The notes: generated from the sequence alone by a model not told the origin. Counted from the first letter of the stretch, positions 1 to 8,314 are shown. The stretch is 64,000 bases of DNA from VAZQ01 sp963739175 (GCA_963739175.1 CAVTZH010000004.1:1-64000), one strand, 5' to 3'. Translations and numbers: made by a program.

Positions 1-69
1 CTCACGCCGGCCTCGGATTTCTGCACCGGGCAGATCATGTATGTCGACGGCGGATACACGGCCGGATGA
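1..69 (+). CDS. SDR-family oxidoreductase, C-terminal end (5' truncated by window)
   Basis: Frame 1 is open from the first base and ends with TGA at 67-69. The last residues read TGQIMYVDGGYTAG, the typical C-terminal stretch of short-chain dehydrogenase/reductases of the FabG type (G-Q-x-x-x-V-D-G-G-Y/F). Only 22 codons are visible, so substrate and cofactor cannot be judged. The stop overlaps the start of the next gene (ATGA), so the two are probably co-transcribed and translationally coupled, as expected for consecutive acyl-CoA or hydroxyacyl metabolism steps. Confidence 0.75.
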   Translation, partial: LTPASDFCTGQIMYVDGGYTAG

Positions 70-974
70 GCACGATCGGCATTGTCGGCGCGGGCCTGAT
101 GGGCCATGGCATCGCCTATCTGCTGGCGGCCGCGGGCCACACCGTGCGCATCTACGATCCGTCGGCGGAGTGGCGGAATTCGCTGCCGCAGCGGCTTGAG
201 GTGGCTCGCGCGCTGCTCGACGGCGACCCGGCGCTGCTCGGCCGCGTTACGGCGCACGATCAGATGGCGGCGGCGATGAAGGACGTCGCCTTCGTGTTCG
301 AGGCGGCGCCGGAGAAGCTGCCGCTCAAGCAGCAGATCTTCGCCGAGCTCGAAAGCGTCACCGCGCCGACCACCATCCTTGCCAGCAACAGCTCGGCGAT
401 TCCCTCGACCGACATCGGCGCCAAGCTCAAACATCGCGACCGCGTGGTCGGCACGCATTTCTGGAACCCGCCGCATCTTGTGCCGCTGGTCGAGGTGATC
501 CAGAACGACGCCACCAGCGACGAGACCGTGCGCAAGACCATCGATCTGCTGCGCGACGCCGGCCGCGAGCCGGTGCACGTCAAGAAGGACATCCCGGGCT
601 TCGTCGGCAACCGGCTGCAACATGCGCTGAAGCGCGAGGCGATCGCGCTGGTCGCCGCCGGCGTCTGCGACGCCGAGACCATCGACATCGTGGTCAAGTC
701 GGGTTTCGGTGCGCGCATGGCGGTGCTCGGGCCGATGGAGCAGTCCGATCTGGTCGGCCTCGACCTCACGCTCGACATCCAGAACGTGCTGATCGCCGAT
801 CTCGACAACTCGACCGAGCCGACCAAATTCCTCAAGGAGAAGGTCGCGTCCGGCAAGCTCGGCATGCGAACCGGGGAGGGCTTCCGGCGCTGGACCAAGG
901 AAAGCGCCGACGCCGTGCGCGAGCGGCTGCGCTATTATTTGGCCGAGCAGGCGAAGGCGGGGAAGAAGAAATAG
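66..974 (+). CDS. 3-hydroxyacyl-CoA dehydrogenase family protein
   Basis: 302 aa, the usual length for short 3-hydroxybutyryl/3-hydroxyacyl-CoA dehydrogenases. The N-terminus has the Rossmann motif GIVGAGLMGHGIA (residues 4-16). The segment ASNSSAIP near residue 115 and THFWNPPHLVPLVEVI near 138 are family signatures around the catalytic His-Glu pair. PGFVGNRLQHALKREA near 185 opens the helical C-terminal domain. It should oxidise a 3-hydroxyacyl-CoA or related hydroxy acid with NAD in the cytoplasm. The start ATG overlaps the stop of the preceding SDR gene. Specificity (for example 3-hydroxybutyryl-CoA against L-carnitine) cannot be read from sequence. Confidence 0.88.
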   Translation: MSTIGIVGAGLMGHGIAYLLAAAGHTVRIYDPSAEWRNSLPQRLEVARALLDGDPALLGRVTAHDQMAAAMKDVAFVFEAAPEKLPLKQQIFAELESVTAPTTILASNSSAIPSTDIGAKLKHRDRVVGTHFWNPPHLVPLVEVIQNDATSDETVRKTIDLLRDAGREPVHVKKDIPGFVGNRLQHALKREAIALVAAGVCDAETIDIVVKSGFGARMAVLGPMEQSDLVGLDLTLDIQNVLIADLDNSTEPTKFLKEKVASGKLGMRTGEGFRRWTKESADAVRERLRYYLAEQAKAGKKK

Positions 975-982
975 CCGCTTCG

Positions 983-1087
983 CGTCCCGGCCAAGCGAGC
1001 GTAGCGAGCGCGAGCCGGGATCCAGGCTACAGCTTCGTGGTTCTTGCGCTGGGTCCCGGGTCTCGCTTCGCTCGCCCGGGACACGGG
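983..1087. repeat. GC-rich intergenic inverted repeat
   Basis: An imperfect palindrome lies between the convergent genes ending at 974 and 1091. The left arm at about 983-1026 contains CCCGG, GCGAGCG and GGGATCCAGG. The right arm at about 1049-1087 contains the complementary CTGGGTCCCGG and CGCTCGCCCGGG. It could fold into a bidirectional terminator. Its composition resembles the multicopy palindromes common between genes in Bradyrhizobium relatives; copy number cannot be tested here. Confidence 0.6.
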
Positions 1088-1090
1088 AGA

Positions 1091-2134
1091 TCACTCCGCC
1101 GCCGCAGCCGCCTGCCGCGTATAGCCGTGTAACGGCGCGATGAGCTCGTCGCGGATTTCGTGCACCGCGTCGACCGTCGGCACGAACTTCAGCAGAAACA
1201 GCTCCACGCCCATATCGGTGTATTTCATCAGCTGGTCGCGCACCTTCTGCGGCCGGCCGATGCAGCCTGACTTCATCGCCGGGCCGACGCGCGACATCAT
1301 CTTGCGCACATCGGCATCGGGCTCGTCGGGCGTGAGCAGTTTCTTGGCATGTTCGAGCGCCGCCTCGTCGGTCTCGCCGAAGGCGACGAACGGATTGAAT
1401 GCGAAGCGCACCTTGCGTCCGTATTTCGCCGCGCGGCGGTTCATGCCATCCATGGCGCGGCGCAGGCTGTCCTCGACGCCGGCGAGATCGGCCGCGCCCT
1501 TGTCGTAGTCGAGGAACCACCAGTCGGCGTATTTCGCCACCATCTCCAACCCGCGCTCGCTGCGGCTCGCGGTGAAGATTTCCGGTACGGTCGCGGGTTT
1601 CAAGAGAAGCTGCAACTCCTTCACCTGGTAGAACCGTCCATCGAACGAGAACGGCGTCTCGTTCCACATGCCGCGCAGCACGGTCACGAATTCCTCCGCC
1701 CGCACATAGCGGTCGTCCTCGTGCAGGAGGATGTCGCCGCCGTACATCCGCGCTTCGACCTCGTTCCAGCCGGTGACGAGGTTGATGGCGCTGCGGCCGG
1801 TGGTGAGGCGGTCGAGGCAGGCCGCCATCTTGGCGATCAGCGTCGGATGCCACAGCCCCGGATGCACCGCCGGCATGGCGCGGATGTTCTTCGTCCACGA
1901 GCTGATGGCGGCGGCGAGGATCCAGGCCTCGAAGTCGGCGCCGAGATGTCGCTCGGCATAGAGGCAGAGGTCGAAGTCCAATTCGTCGGCGGCGCAAAGC
2001 ACATCCTTGGCGAGTGTAAACGCCGGATCAATTTCGCCGTCGGGCAACGGCTTCAACGCGCCCTTCACCGAGCGGGTGATCTCCTTGGACCCCACCGTGA
2101 CGTGGGGCACGGGCGCATACATGCCGAAGAGCAT
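1091..2134 (-). CDS. LLM-class flavin-dependent monooxygenase
   Basis: 347 aa. The protein reads as a luciferase-like TIM barrel: LFGMYAPVPHVTVG at the start, FDLCLYAERHLG near residue 48, and INLVTGWNEVEARMYGGD near residue 110, a segment typical of the SsuD / dimethylsulfide-monooxygenase branch. Such enzymes use reduced FMN and oxygen supplied by a separate reductase. The frame stays open far upstream, but the start is placed at 2134 because AGGAG lies seven bases before this ATG and homology begins here. It is divergent from the cupin operon starting at 2240, so the two may share control. The substrate is unknown. Confidence 0.85.
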   Translation of the reverse strand: MLFGMYAPVPHVTVGSKEITRSVKGALKPLPDGEIDPAFTLAKDVLCAADELDFDLCLYAERHLGADFEAWILAAAISSWTKNIRAMPAVHPGLWHPTLIAKMAACLDRLTTGRSAINLVTGWNEVEARMYGGDILLHEDDRYVRAEEFVTVLRGMWNETPFSFDGRFYQVKELQLLLKPATVPEIFTASRSERGLEMVAKYADWWFLDYDKGAADLAGVEDSLRRAMDGMNRRAAKYGRKVRFAFNPFVAFGETDEAALEHAKKLLTPDEPDADVRKMMSRVGPAMKSGCIGRPQKVRDQLMKYTDMGVELFLLKFVPTVDAVHEIRDELIAPLHGYTRQAAAAAE

Positions 2135-2180
2135 GAGATCGCTCCTGATTCCCGGCGCTGGTGCGGACCGGGGCCTGCCG

Positions 2181-2208
2181 TTGACGCACCGTAGCCAAGG
2201 AATAATGT
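2181..2208 (+). promoter_or_regulatory. Putative sigma-70 type promoter of the cupin operon
   Basis: TTGACG at 2181-2186 and TAATGT at 2203-2208 are separated by 16 bases and lie 31 bases before the first cupin gene. This fits a housekeeping-type promoter reading rightwards. Assigned from hexamer match and spacing only. Confidence 0.45.
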
Positions 2209-2239
2209 AGCGCCAAATTCCGCTCGAAGGGACCTCGTG

Positions 2240-3373
2240 ATGGCCAAAAATCCCACCGTTTCGGACGAACTCGCCAAGAAATTCGCGACCGAGAAGGACA
2301 CACCCTATCTCGCCTGGGTGCGCGCGGAAGGCCTCGACGTCATCGGCGCGCAATATGTTCCGAACCTGCGCACCGTGGACCTCAAGCCCTGGGCCCGGCG
2401 CGGCGGCGCGGGCGTCTTCATCAACCACGACGCCTCGCGCACGTCGAACGACTGCTACGTCTGCGCCATCCCGCCCGGCAAGAAGCTCGCGCCGCAGCGC
2501 CAGCTCTACGAGGAGATGATCCTGATCCTCGACGGCCGCGGCGCCACCACGGTGTGGAACGATGCCGGCAAGCGCATCACCTTCGAGTGGAAGGCGGGCG
2601 CGATGTTCGCGATCCCGCTCAACTGCTGGCACCAGCATTTCAACGGCTCCGGGCAGGAGGCGGCGCGCTATGTCGGCGTCACCAATGCGCCGTCGGTGAT
2701 GAACCTCTATGACGACACGGATTTCATCTTCAACACGTCCTACGACTTCAAGGGCCGCTTCAACGGCGAGCCGGACTACTTCACGCCCAAGGCCGAGAAG
2801 AAGGGCTTCCTGCTCGCCACCAATTTCGTCGCCGACGCGGTCAATCTGCCGCTGATCAGCGCGAAGGAGCGCGGCGCCGGCGGCGGGCACATCCGCTTCA
2901 ACATGTCGGGCGGCATGCCGAGCCACATCTCCCAGTTCCCGGTCGGCACCTACAAGAAGGCGCACTGCCACGGGCCGAGCGCGCACGTCATCATCCTCTC
3001 CGGCGAGGGCTTCTCGCTGATGTGGCACGAAGGCCAGGAGCCGCAGCGCTTCGACTGGCAGGTCGGCACTTTGATCGTGCCGCCGAACCGCATGTTCCAT
3101 CAGCACTTCAACACCGGCGCATCGCCGGCGCGCTATCTCGCCTTCAAGCACGAGGTCGCAAGCTTGCGGAACTCGCAGGGCGTGCCGGTGGCCTGGATCA
3201 GCCAGCGCATCGGGGGCGATCAGATTGACTATGCCGACGAAAAGCCGGAAATCCGCGCCATGTTCGCCGACGCGCTGGCGAGGCACGGCGTGGCGCCGAA
3301 GATGGACGACGCCTACCAGGCCGAGCTTGCGGACCTGCCGCCAAAGCTGGCACAGAGTGAAGCAGCCGAATAA
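2240..3373 (+). CDS. Bicupin protein, putative dioxygenase-like
   Basis: 377 aa with two cupin barrels. Barrel 1 (about residues 85-160) contains EEMILILDGRGATTVW and IPLNCWHQHFN. Barrel 2 (about 240-320) contains HCHGPSAHVIILSGEG and PPNRMFHQHFN, with the clustered His residues expected for an Fe/Mn site. Two-barrel architecture resembles gentisate-type and related ring-cleaving enzymes, but no substrate can be assigned. AAGGGA at 2227-2232 favours ATG 2240 over GTG 2237. It is the first gene of a run of three cupin genes on the same strand, suggesting they act on related intermediates or form one complex. Confidence 0.8.
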   Translation: MAKNPTVSDELAKKFATEKDTPYLAWVRAEGLDVIGAQYVPNLRTVDLKPWARRGGAGVFINHDASRTSNDCYVCAIPPGKKLAPQRQLYEEMILILDGRGATTVWNDAGKRITFEWKAGAMFAIPLNCWHQHFNGSGQEAARYVGVTNAPSVMNLYDDTDFIFNTSYDFKGRFNGEPDYFTPKAEKKGFLLATNFVADAVNLPLISAKERGAGGGHIRFNMSGGMPSHISQFPVGTYKKAHCHGPSAHVIILSGEGFSLMWHEGQEPQRFDWQVGTLIVPPNRMFHQHFNTGASPARYLAFKHEVASLRNSQGVPVAWISQRIGGDQIDYADEKPEIRAMFADALARHGVAPKMDDAYQAELADLPPKLAQSEAAE

Positions 3374-3466
3374 CCCGGAGACAGTCATTGAGACGACGCC
3401 ACCGACGCCATCGCCCCAAAAATCGACGGGCCGCCCGGCCCGGGCCACAACATCAAGGGCGAGGAG

Positions 3467-3988
3467 GTGGTGTGGGAGCGGTGGACCAAGAAGCGCGTGT
3501 TCGTGCGCGCGCTCGAAGGCACCTACGGCAACCTGGTCAAGGAGCTGTTCGGCCAGCCGCGGGTCTATAAGAGCCGCGACCTGCAGTGGAAGGGTGGTCC
3601 GTCCTTCTACGGCAAGAAGGTGATCAATCCGCAGTCGGCCAAGATCGCGCAGTCGATCGAGACCCACATCGAGGTGTTCGCGCCCGGCGGCTACGGCCAG
3701 AAGCACGGCCACATGAACTCGGCGGTGTTCTACGTGCTCAAGGGCAAGGGCCACGACGTACATGACGGCCGCCGCATGGACTGGGAGGCGGGCGACGCGC
3801 TGCTGGTCGAGAACGCCTGCGTGCACCAGCATTTCAGCGACGAGCCGGACGACGAGTCGATCGTGCTGGTGATGAAGGCGAAGCCGCTGTTCCTGTTCAT
3901 GCACATGATATTCCAGAAGGTCGCGGAATTTCCGCCCAAGGACGCGACGCCGAAACAACTGGCGTACACGCCGCCGACCGGGCTGTGA
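3467..3988 (+). CDS. Cupin-domain protein (true start probably near 3388)
   Basis: 173 aa from the first canonical in-frame start (GTG 3467). The cupin core reads KHGHMNSAVFYVLKGKGHD and VENACVHQHFS, with metal-binding histidines. It is a close paralogue of the protein encoded at 6819-7415. That paralogue continues upstream as MSED...PGHN...VVWER, and here the same frame reads back through DDATDAIAP...GPGHN...VVWER to a TGA at 3389-3391. A TTG at 3388 with a well spaced GGAG (3377-3380) is one base or two out of frame with it. The natural start is therefore probably TTG 3388 with an indel next to it. Function is unassigned; it lies between two other cupin genes. Confidence 0.78.
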   Translation: MVWERWTKKRVFVRALEGTYGNLVKELFGQPRVYKSRDLQWKGGPSFYGKKVINPQSAKIAQSIETHIEVFAPGGYGQKHGHMNSAVFYVLKGKGHDVHDGRRMDWEAGDALLVENACVHQHFSDEPDDESIVLVMKAKPLFLFMHMIFQKVAEFPPKDATPKQLAYTPPTGL

Positions 3989-3999
3989 GGAGATAGAGA

Positions 4000-4555
4000 A
4001 TGAGCGTCATCGATCCGCGCGAGCGCGCGAAAGCCCACGCCCAGACCCAGAACGTCGACTTCTATGCCGAGGCGCTGAAGGCGTCCGAGGAATTCCGCAA
4101 GGAATACCAGGGCCGCATGAACGTGGTGAAGGGCTCGGAGATGCCGTTCGAGCGCTCGCCCGACGGTCTCATCAAGCACATCATCAACGAGAAGATGAAT
4201 ACCAAGGAGTGCTGCCTCGACATCTACATGCAGTTCCTTGCCGCCCGGGAAGGCGTCGGGCAAGCACCGGCATCTCTCGGAAGAAGTGTTCTACGTGGTC
4301 GAGGGCAGGGGCTACGACCTGCACTGGGACGTGAAGTTCGACGTCAAGGAAGTGATGGAGTTCGAGTGGGACGCCGAACCCAAGCGCTTCGAGTGGGAGC
4401 AGGGCGATTTCGTCTACATCCCGCCCTATTGCATCCACAAGCACTTCAACGCCGACGCCAGCAACGAGGCGCGTATCATCGTGATCAACAGCCGGATCAT
4501 CAAGCCGATGGGCTTTGACTGGTTCGAGCAGCTGGAGAACGCGGAAGGGTATTAG
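4000..4555 (+). pseudogene. Cupin-domain protein, frame broken once near 4239
   Basis: The first part (from ATG 4000, MSVIDPRERAKAHAQ...) reads to about 4237 in one frame ending DIYMQFL. The cupin core then continues in another frame as PPGKASGKHRHLSEEVFYVVEG and YIPPYCIHKHFN to the stop at 4553-4555. Removing one T from the TT at 4238-4239 restores a continuous protein of about 184 aa. The motif KHRH...E...H is a normal cupin metal site, so the gene was functional recently or is intact in reality. It is the third consecutive cupin gene and probably co-transcribed with 2240-3988. A sequencing indel is the simplest explanation. Confidence 0.8.
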
Positions 4556-4578
4556 GGCTCCGAGCGCAACCCCTGACC

Positions 4579-4696
4579 CGTCACCCTGAGGTGCGAGCCG
4601 CGTAGCGGCGAGCCTCGAAGGGCGACGGCCCGGCTGTTGCAGCGCCATGGCCGTGCATCCTTCGAGGCTCGCTTCGCTCGCACCTCAGGATGACGG
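4579..4696. repeat. Intergenic palindromic element
   Basis: Two long complementary arms, about 4579-4621 (CACCCTGAGGTGCGAGCC...AGCCTCGAAGG) and 4656-4696 (CCTTCGAGGCTCGC...CACCTCAGGATGACGG), can form one large hairpin. This arrangement, with GAGGTGCGAGC and CTCAGGATGA at the tips, is a familiar dispersed palindrome in Bradyrhizobiaceae genomes. It separates the cupin genes from the small gene at 4727. Confidence 0.7.
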
Positions 4697-4726
4697 AGAT
4701 AGGTTTGAGACAAGGCAGAGAGAAAC

Positions 4727-5128
4727 ATGTGCGGTGATCTGGAAGAAGAAGACGAAGGCGACAGCAAGCTCGAGGAGATGCTGTATGCGCGCTTCGTCGC
4801 CCATGCCCGCGCGCTGCTGGCGAATGCGCCCGCGCCGCAGGACGCGCCCGCCGACAACACCGGCTACATGGAGAAGCTGTTCACCGATGCGCTCAGCCGC
4901 GCGGTGAAGGATTGCGAACAGGCGACGGCCGACAAGCGCTACGAGCGCATGATTGCCCAGCCGGTGGTGTTCGCGCGGCTCGCCGGCTTCCTCGCCGCGC
5001 ACATGTCATTGGGCGAGGACCCGCTGCGCCGGGTGATGGAGGCGCTGATGCTTGGCTACTCCGAGGCCGAGGCGCTCGACCGCGAGCAGCGCGCCTACGA
5101 CCACGGCGACGTGCCAGCGCGCAACTAG
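4727..5128 (+). CDS. Small conserved-looking protein of unknown function
   Basis: 133 aa, mostly helical and rich in Ala, Glu and Arg. It has an acidic N-terminus (CGDLEEEDEGDSKLEEML) and no signal peptide, membrane segment or recognisable motif. It follows the cupin operon on the same strand after a palindromic element, so co-transcription is possible but not certain. The family is not recognised; the even codon usage and lack of a competing frame are the reasons for calling it a gene. Confidence 0.6.
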   Translation: MCGDLEEEDEGDSKLEEMLYARFVAHARALLANAPAPQDAPADNTGYMEKLFTDALSRAVKDCEQATADKRYERMIAQPVVFARLAGFLAAHMSLGEDPLRRVMEALMLGYSEAEALDREQRAYDHGDVPARN

Positions 5129-5178
5129 CGGAAGCGCAATCGTGAAATAGCGGGATTGAGTAACCGGCCGTGCCGTAT

Positions 5179-5709
5179 CTAGCGGATTCGGCGGTACACG
5201 ATGTCGGCGCTACCACCAACGCCGGGAGCCGGGTTGATCACCCTCAGTTGATCTCCCGCCAAGCGGATAGGACGTTTCGAATCGGTCCCTTCCAAATTCC
5301 GGAACAAGTTGCCCTCGAAACGCATCGTGAGCGAATTGTTTGCTTCGTCGACCGACCATGTGCCGAAACTTGCATTGGTGCCCTGTACTGCGGACTGGTT
5401 TTCTTCCGATGTGCCTTGCAAACGATTATTGGATTTGAACATCAAGCGCTCCGAGCTCACACTGATGGTAGCGAAGCGCCCATTGGCGAGAAGGATTAGG
5501 GTGCCTTTTGGATCGGAACCGTAAAGCTGCCGCTTGGTGCCGTCCGGACGTGTGTGCTCATTCGACACAAGAGCCCACGCGCCGATGAGTTGATCCTTTA
5601 GTGGTCGTTGTTGGCTGACTGCGCTGCCCGGCGGCAGCGCCGCTCCCAATGTCGCCGCTGCAAACAAAATAAACCGGGATGCTTGCGCGACATTCCCATG
5701 AACTGCCAT
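5179..5709 (-). CDS. Exported lipocalin-like domain protein
   Basis: 176 aa from the second of two adjacent ATGs (5712 is also possible). Residues 12-33 form a signal-peptide-like hydrophobic stretch ending before SQQRPLKDQL. The mature part begins LIGAWALVSNEHTRPDGT...YGSDPKGTLILLANGRFA, the pattern of the lipocalin-like domain that pfam calls Lipocalin_4 (L-x-G-x-W-x-L...P-x-G-x-L-x-Y). Such proteins are periplasmic or outer-membrane-associated ligand binders of unknown ligand. It is transcribed divergently from the LysR gene at 5821, suggesting control by it. Confidence 0.75.
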   Translation of the reverse strand: MAVHGNVAQASRFILFAAATLGAALPPGSAVSQQRPLKDQLIGAWALVSNEHTRPDGTKRQLYGSDPKGTLILLANGRFATISVSSERLMFKSNNRLQGTSEENQSAVQGTNASFGTWSVDEANNSLTMRFEGNLFRNLEGTDSKRPIRLAGDQLRVINPAPGVGGSADIVYRRIR

Positions 5710-5820
5710 CATCCCCTCCTGATCGCAGGCGCTTCCTGAAAATTGTTGGGTCTGAAAAGACCTATTCGATCGGCAAGTCAGGGGAATCGCGAATCTGCTC
5801 TAACCCTATCGGTAATTCCG

Positions 5821-6792
5821 ATGACCGGTGCGACCTGGGACTGGGAACGTCGCATCGGCGGGCGCGTACGCCTGCGCGATCTGCACATTCTGTCCGCAGT
5901 GGTGCGCTGGGGAAGCATGGCCAAGGCGGCTCCGCATCTGGCGATGTCCCAATCGGCGGTGTCTGAGGCAATCGCCAGCCTTGAGGGCGCACTTCGCGTT
6001 CGCCTCCTCGACCGGAATTCGCACGGCATCGAACCTACGATCTACGCCGTTGCACTCCTAAAGCGCGGTGACGTGGTTTTCGACGAGTTGAAACAGGGCA
6101 TCAAGGATATTGAGTTCCTCTCGAACCACGCTGCAGGTGAAGTGCGGATCGCCAGTCAGGATTTTTTGTCAGCTTGGCTGTTGCCAACGGTCATCGACCG
6201 GATGTCGCGTCACCATCCGCAAATCGTGATTCGGGTATCCCAGCTCGACATCTCAGCCTTGGAGTTTCACGAATTGCGCGCGCGCAATGTCGACCTCATG
6301 CTCGCAAGGACGCCAAGGGGATTCGTGGACGATGACCTGGATGTCGAGGTGCTGTTCGACGACCCGCATTTCGTCGTCGCAGGCGCGCAAAGCCGTTGGG
6401 CGCGTCGCCGCGCGCTTACCTTGGCCGATCTGGTGAACGAGCCTTGGACCGTCCCTCCCAACCCCGTGGTCAATGCAATCCTTAAGGAGGCATTCGAAGC
6501 CGAAGGGTTACTCATTCCGTCCGAGAGGGTGACTGCGTCGTCCGTCCTCTTGCGAACTCACCTCATTGCGACTGGACGCTTTCTGTCCATTCTGTCGGAA
6601 TCGGTACTGAGAGGTGACGCCAAGCATTTGTCGTTCAAAGTCTTGCCGATCAAGCTAAGCATCAAGCCGCGGCCCATCGCCATCCTGACCTTGAAGAATC
6701 GAACGATGGGGCCGGCAGTCCAGCGCTTTGTCGAACATCTGCGGGCGGTGGCGAAACCAATATCCGCCGTCGCAAAGGGCGCCAAGAATTAG
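5821..6792 (+). CDS. LysR-family transcriptional regulator
   Basis: 323 aa from ATG 5821; a TTG at 5743 would add 26 residues of unconvincing sequence. The winged helix-turn-helix covers about residues 15-75 (LRDLHILSAVVRWGSMAKAAPHLAMSQSAVSEAI). The remainder is the periplasmic-binding-fold effector domain, beginning around GEVRIASQDFLSAWLLPTVI. LysR proteins usually control a divergent target and themselves, here the lipocalin-like gene; the neighbouring cupin gene at 6819 is a second candidate. The third base positions of this gene are somewhat less GC-biased than its neighbours. Confidence 0.88.
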   Translation: MTGATWDWERRIGGRVRLRDLHILSAVVRWGSMAKAAPHLAMSQSAVSEAIASLEGALRVRLLDRNSHGIEPTIYAVALLKRGDVVFDELKQGIKDIEFLSNHAAGEVRIASQDFLSAWLLPTVIDRMSRHHPQIVIRVSQLDISALEFHELRARNVDLMLARTPRGFVDDDLDVEVLFDDPHFVVAGAQSRWARRRALTLADLVNEPWTVPPNPVVNAILKEAFEAEGLLIPSERVTASSVLLRTHLIATGRFLSILSESVLRGDAKHLSFKVLPIKLSIKPRPIAILTLKNRTMGPAVQRFVEHLRAVAKPISAVAKGAKN

Positions 6793-6818
6793 TTGCTGTG
6801 AGCCAACAGTTCCGCGGC

Positions 6819-7415
6819 CTACAAATCGCCCGGCGGGATGTAGTTGAGCTGCTTCTCGGTGCCGGTCTTGGGCGGCATTTCCGCGATCTTCTGAAACAGC
6901 ATGTGCATGAACAGGAACAGCGGCTTCGCCTTCATGACAAGGACGATGGTCTCGTCCTCATCCTCCTCGGAAAAATGCTGGTGCACGCAGGCGTTCTCGA
7001 CGATCAGCGCGTCGCCGGCTTCCCAGTCGTAGCGGCGGCCGTCGTGCACGTCGTGGCCGCGGCCCTTGAGGCAGTAGAACACCGCGGAGTTCATGTGGCC
7101 GTGCTTTGAGGTGCGGGCGCCCGGCGTATAGACCTCCATGTGGGTCTCGATCGACTGCGCGATCTTCACCGCCTGCGGATTGACGATCTTCTTGCCGTAG
7201 CTCTGCGGCCCGCCCTTCCACTGCAGGTCGCGGGTCTTGTAGACGCGCGGCTGCTCGAACAGCTCCTTGACCAGGTTGCCGTAGGTGCCTTCGAGCGCGC
7301 GCACGAAGATGCGGTGCTTGGTCTTGCGCTCCCACACCACGTCCGCGAACCGGTTGTGGCCGGGCGCGGCGGCCTCGGCGGTCGAAGCGGGAATGGCGGT
7401 GCGGTCTTCCGACAA
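6819..7415 (-). CDS. Cupin-domain protein, paralogue of the gene at 3467
   Basis: 198 aa from TTG 7415, chosen because GGAGG lies eight bases upstream; a TTG at 7448 lacks such a site. The core contains SKHGHMNSAVFYCLKGRGHD and VENACVHQHFS, giving the clustered His ligands of a metal cupin. Most residues from VVWER onwards match the cupin at 3467-3988, so the two arose by duplication. A dyad TTGGCATATCTGCCAA at 7471-7486 and a TTGACA on this strand at 7495-7490 lie upstream. The substrate is not known; context suggests aromatic or keto-acid catabolism. Confidence 0.8.
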   Translation of the reverse strand: MSEDRTAIPASTAEAAAPGHNRFADVVWERKTKHRIFVRALEGTYGNLVKELFEQPRVYKTRDLQWKGGPQSYGKKIVNPQAVKIAQSIETHMEVYTPGARTSKHGHMNSAVFYCLKGRGHDVHDGRRYDWEAGDALIVENACVHQHFSEEDEDETIVLVMKAKPLFLFMHMLFQKIAEMPPKTGTEKQLNYIPPGDL

Positions 7416-7470
7416 GGGCGATGCCTCCGAAAAGTCTTGCGACGGCAAATCGGCGAAATGCAGGAAAGGC

Positions 7471-7486
7471 TTGGCATATCTGCCAA
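7471..7486. promoter_or_regulatory. Perfect dyad, candidate operator of the cupin gene
   Basis: TTGGCA-TATC-TGCCAA is a perfect 6-bp inverted repeat with a four-base centre. It lies 56 bases before the cupin start and just downstream of a TTGACA hexamer reading leftwards (7495-7490). The position suits repression of the cupin gene at 6819-7415. The regulator is unknown. Confidence 0.45.
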
Positions 7487-7615
7487 ATTTGTCAACGCGC
7501 CGGCCTTAACGGTCACGCAAGCGGCTTGGGATAAGCGCTTATTCGATATTGATATTTGGCCCGGGCGCGGTCACATCCGGGTAGACAATAAACGCCAACA
7601 GCGGATTGTACGCGC

Positions 7616-8314
7616 ATGACCGCCGCAGGGTTCCCCGACCGCCAGGTGATGGCCGAGCTGACGGCCAAGATGCTGCTCGAAGTCGAGGCGGTGCGCTTCA
7701 TGGGCGACCGGCCCTTCATCTTCACCTCGGGTCGGGCGAGCCCGGTCTACACCGACTGCCGGCGGCTGATCTCGTTCCCGCGCGTGCGGCAGACCCTGAT
7801 CGATTTCGGGGTCGCGACCATGCAGCGCAATGTCGGCTTCGAGCAGTTCGACGCGGTGGCGGGCGGCGAGACCGCGGGTATCCCGTTCGCGGCCTGGTTC
7901 GCCGACCGCCTGGCGCTGCCGATGCTCTACGTGCGCAAGAAGGCCAAGGGGTTCGGCCGCGGCGCCCAGATCGAGGGGCATCTCACCGACGGCCAGCGCG
8001 TGCTCCTGGTCGAGGACATGACCTCGGACGGCGGCAGCAAGGTCAATTTCTGCAAGGCGCTGCGCGACGCCGGCGGCAGCTGCGACCACGTGTTCGTGTT
8101 CTTCTATTACGACATCTTCCCCGAGAGCCAGAAGATCCTCAGCGACCTCGGCGTCACCATGCACTGGCTCGCCACCTGGTGGGACGTGCTGGAGGTCGCC
8201 AAGGCCAGCAAGAAATTCGACGCCGGCAAGCTCGCCGAGGTGGAAAGCTTCATGCGCGACCCGGCCGGCTGGTCGAAGGCGCATGGCGGCGTTGCGCAGG
8301 CGGTCAACGAGTAG
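7616..8314 (+). CDS. pyrE: Orotate phosphoribosyltransferase
   Basis: 232 aa. It transfers phosphoribose from PRPP to orotate, giving OMP in de novo pyrimidine synthesis. The PRPP-binding motif reads VLLVEDMTSDGGSKVNF near residue 130. FTSGRASPVYTDCRRLISFP near residue 35 and the AGGETAGIPFAAWFA segment near 83 match the alphaproteobacterial PyrE form. ATG 7616 gives the family N-terminus. This is a housekeeping gene and appears to be transcribed alone or with the CoxG-like gene 73 bases downstream. Confidence 0.93.
   Translation: MTAAGFPDRQVMAELTAKMLLEVEAVRFMGDRPFIFTSGRASPVYTDCRRLISFPRVRQTLIDFGVATMQRNVGFEQFDAVAGGETAGIPFAAWFADRLALPMLYVRKKAKGFGRGAQIEGHLTDGQRVLLVEDMTSDGGSKVNFCKALRDAGGSCDHVFVFFYYDIFPESQKILSDLGVTMHWLATWWDVLEVAKASKKFDAGKLAEVESFMRDPAGWSKAHGGVAQAVNE

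Noticed and set aside
1091..3958. A 955-codon open frame on the minus strand spanning the LLM gene and the cupin genes
   Set aside because: Only the last 347 codons have homology and a ribosome-binding site (start 2134). The rest is antisense to two well-supported cupin genes and is open because of high GC.
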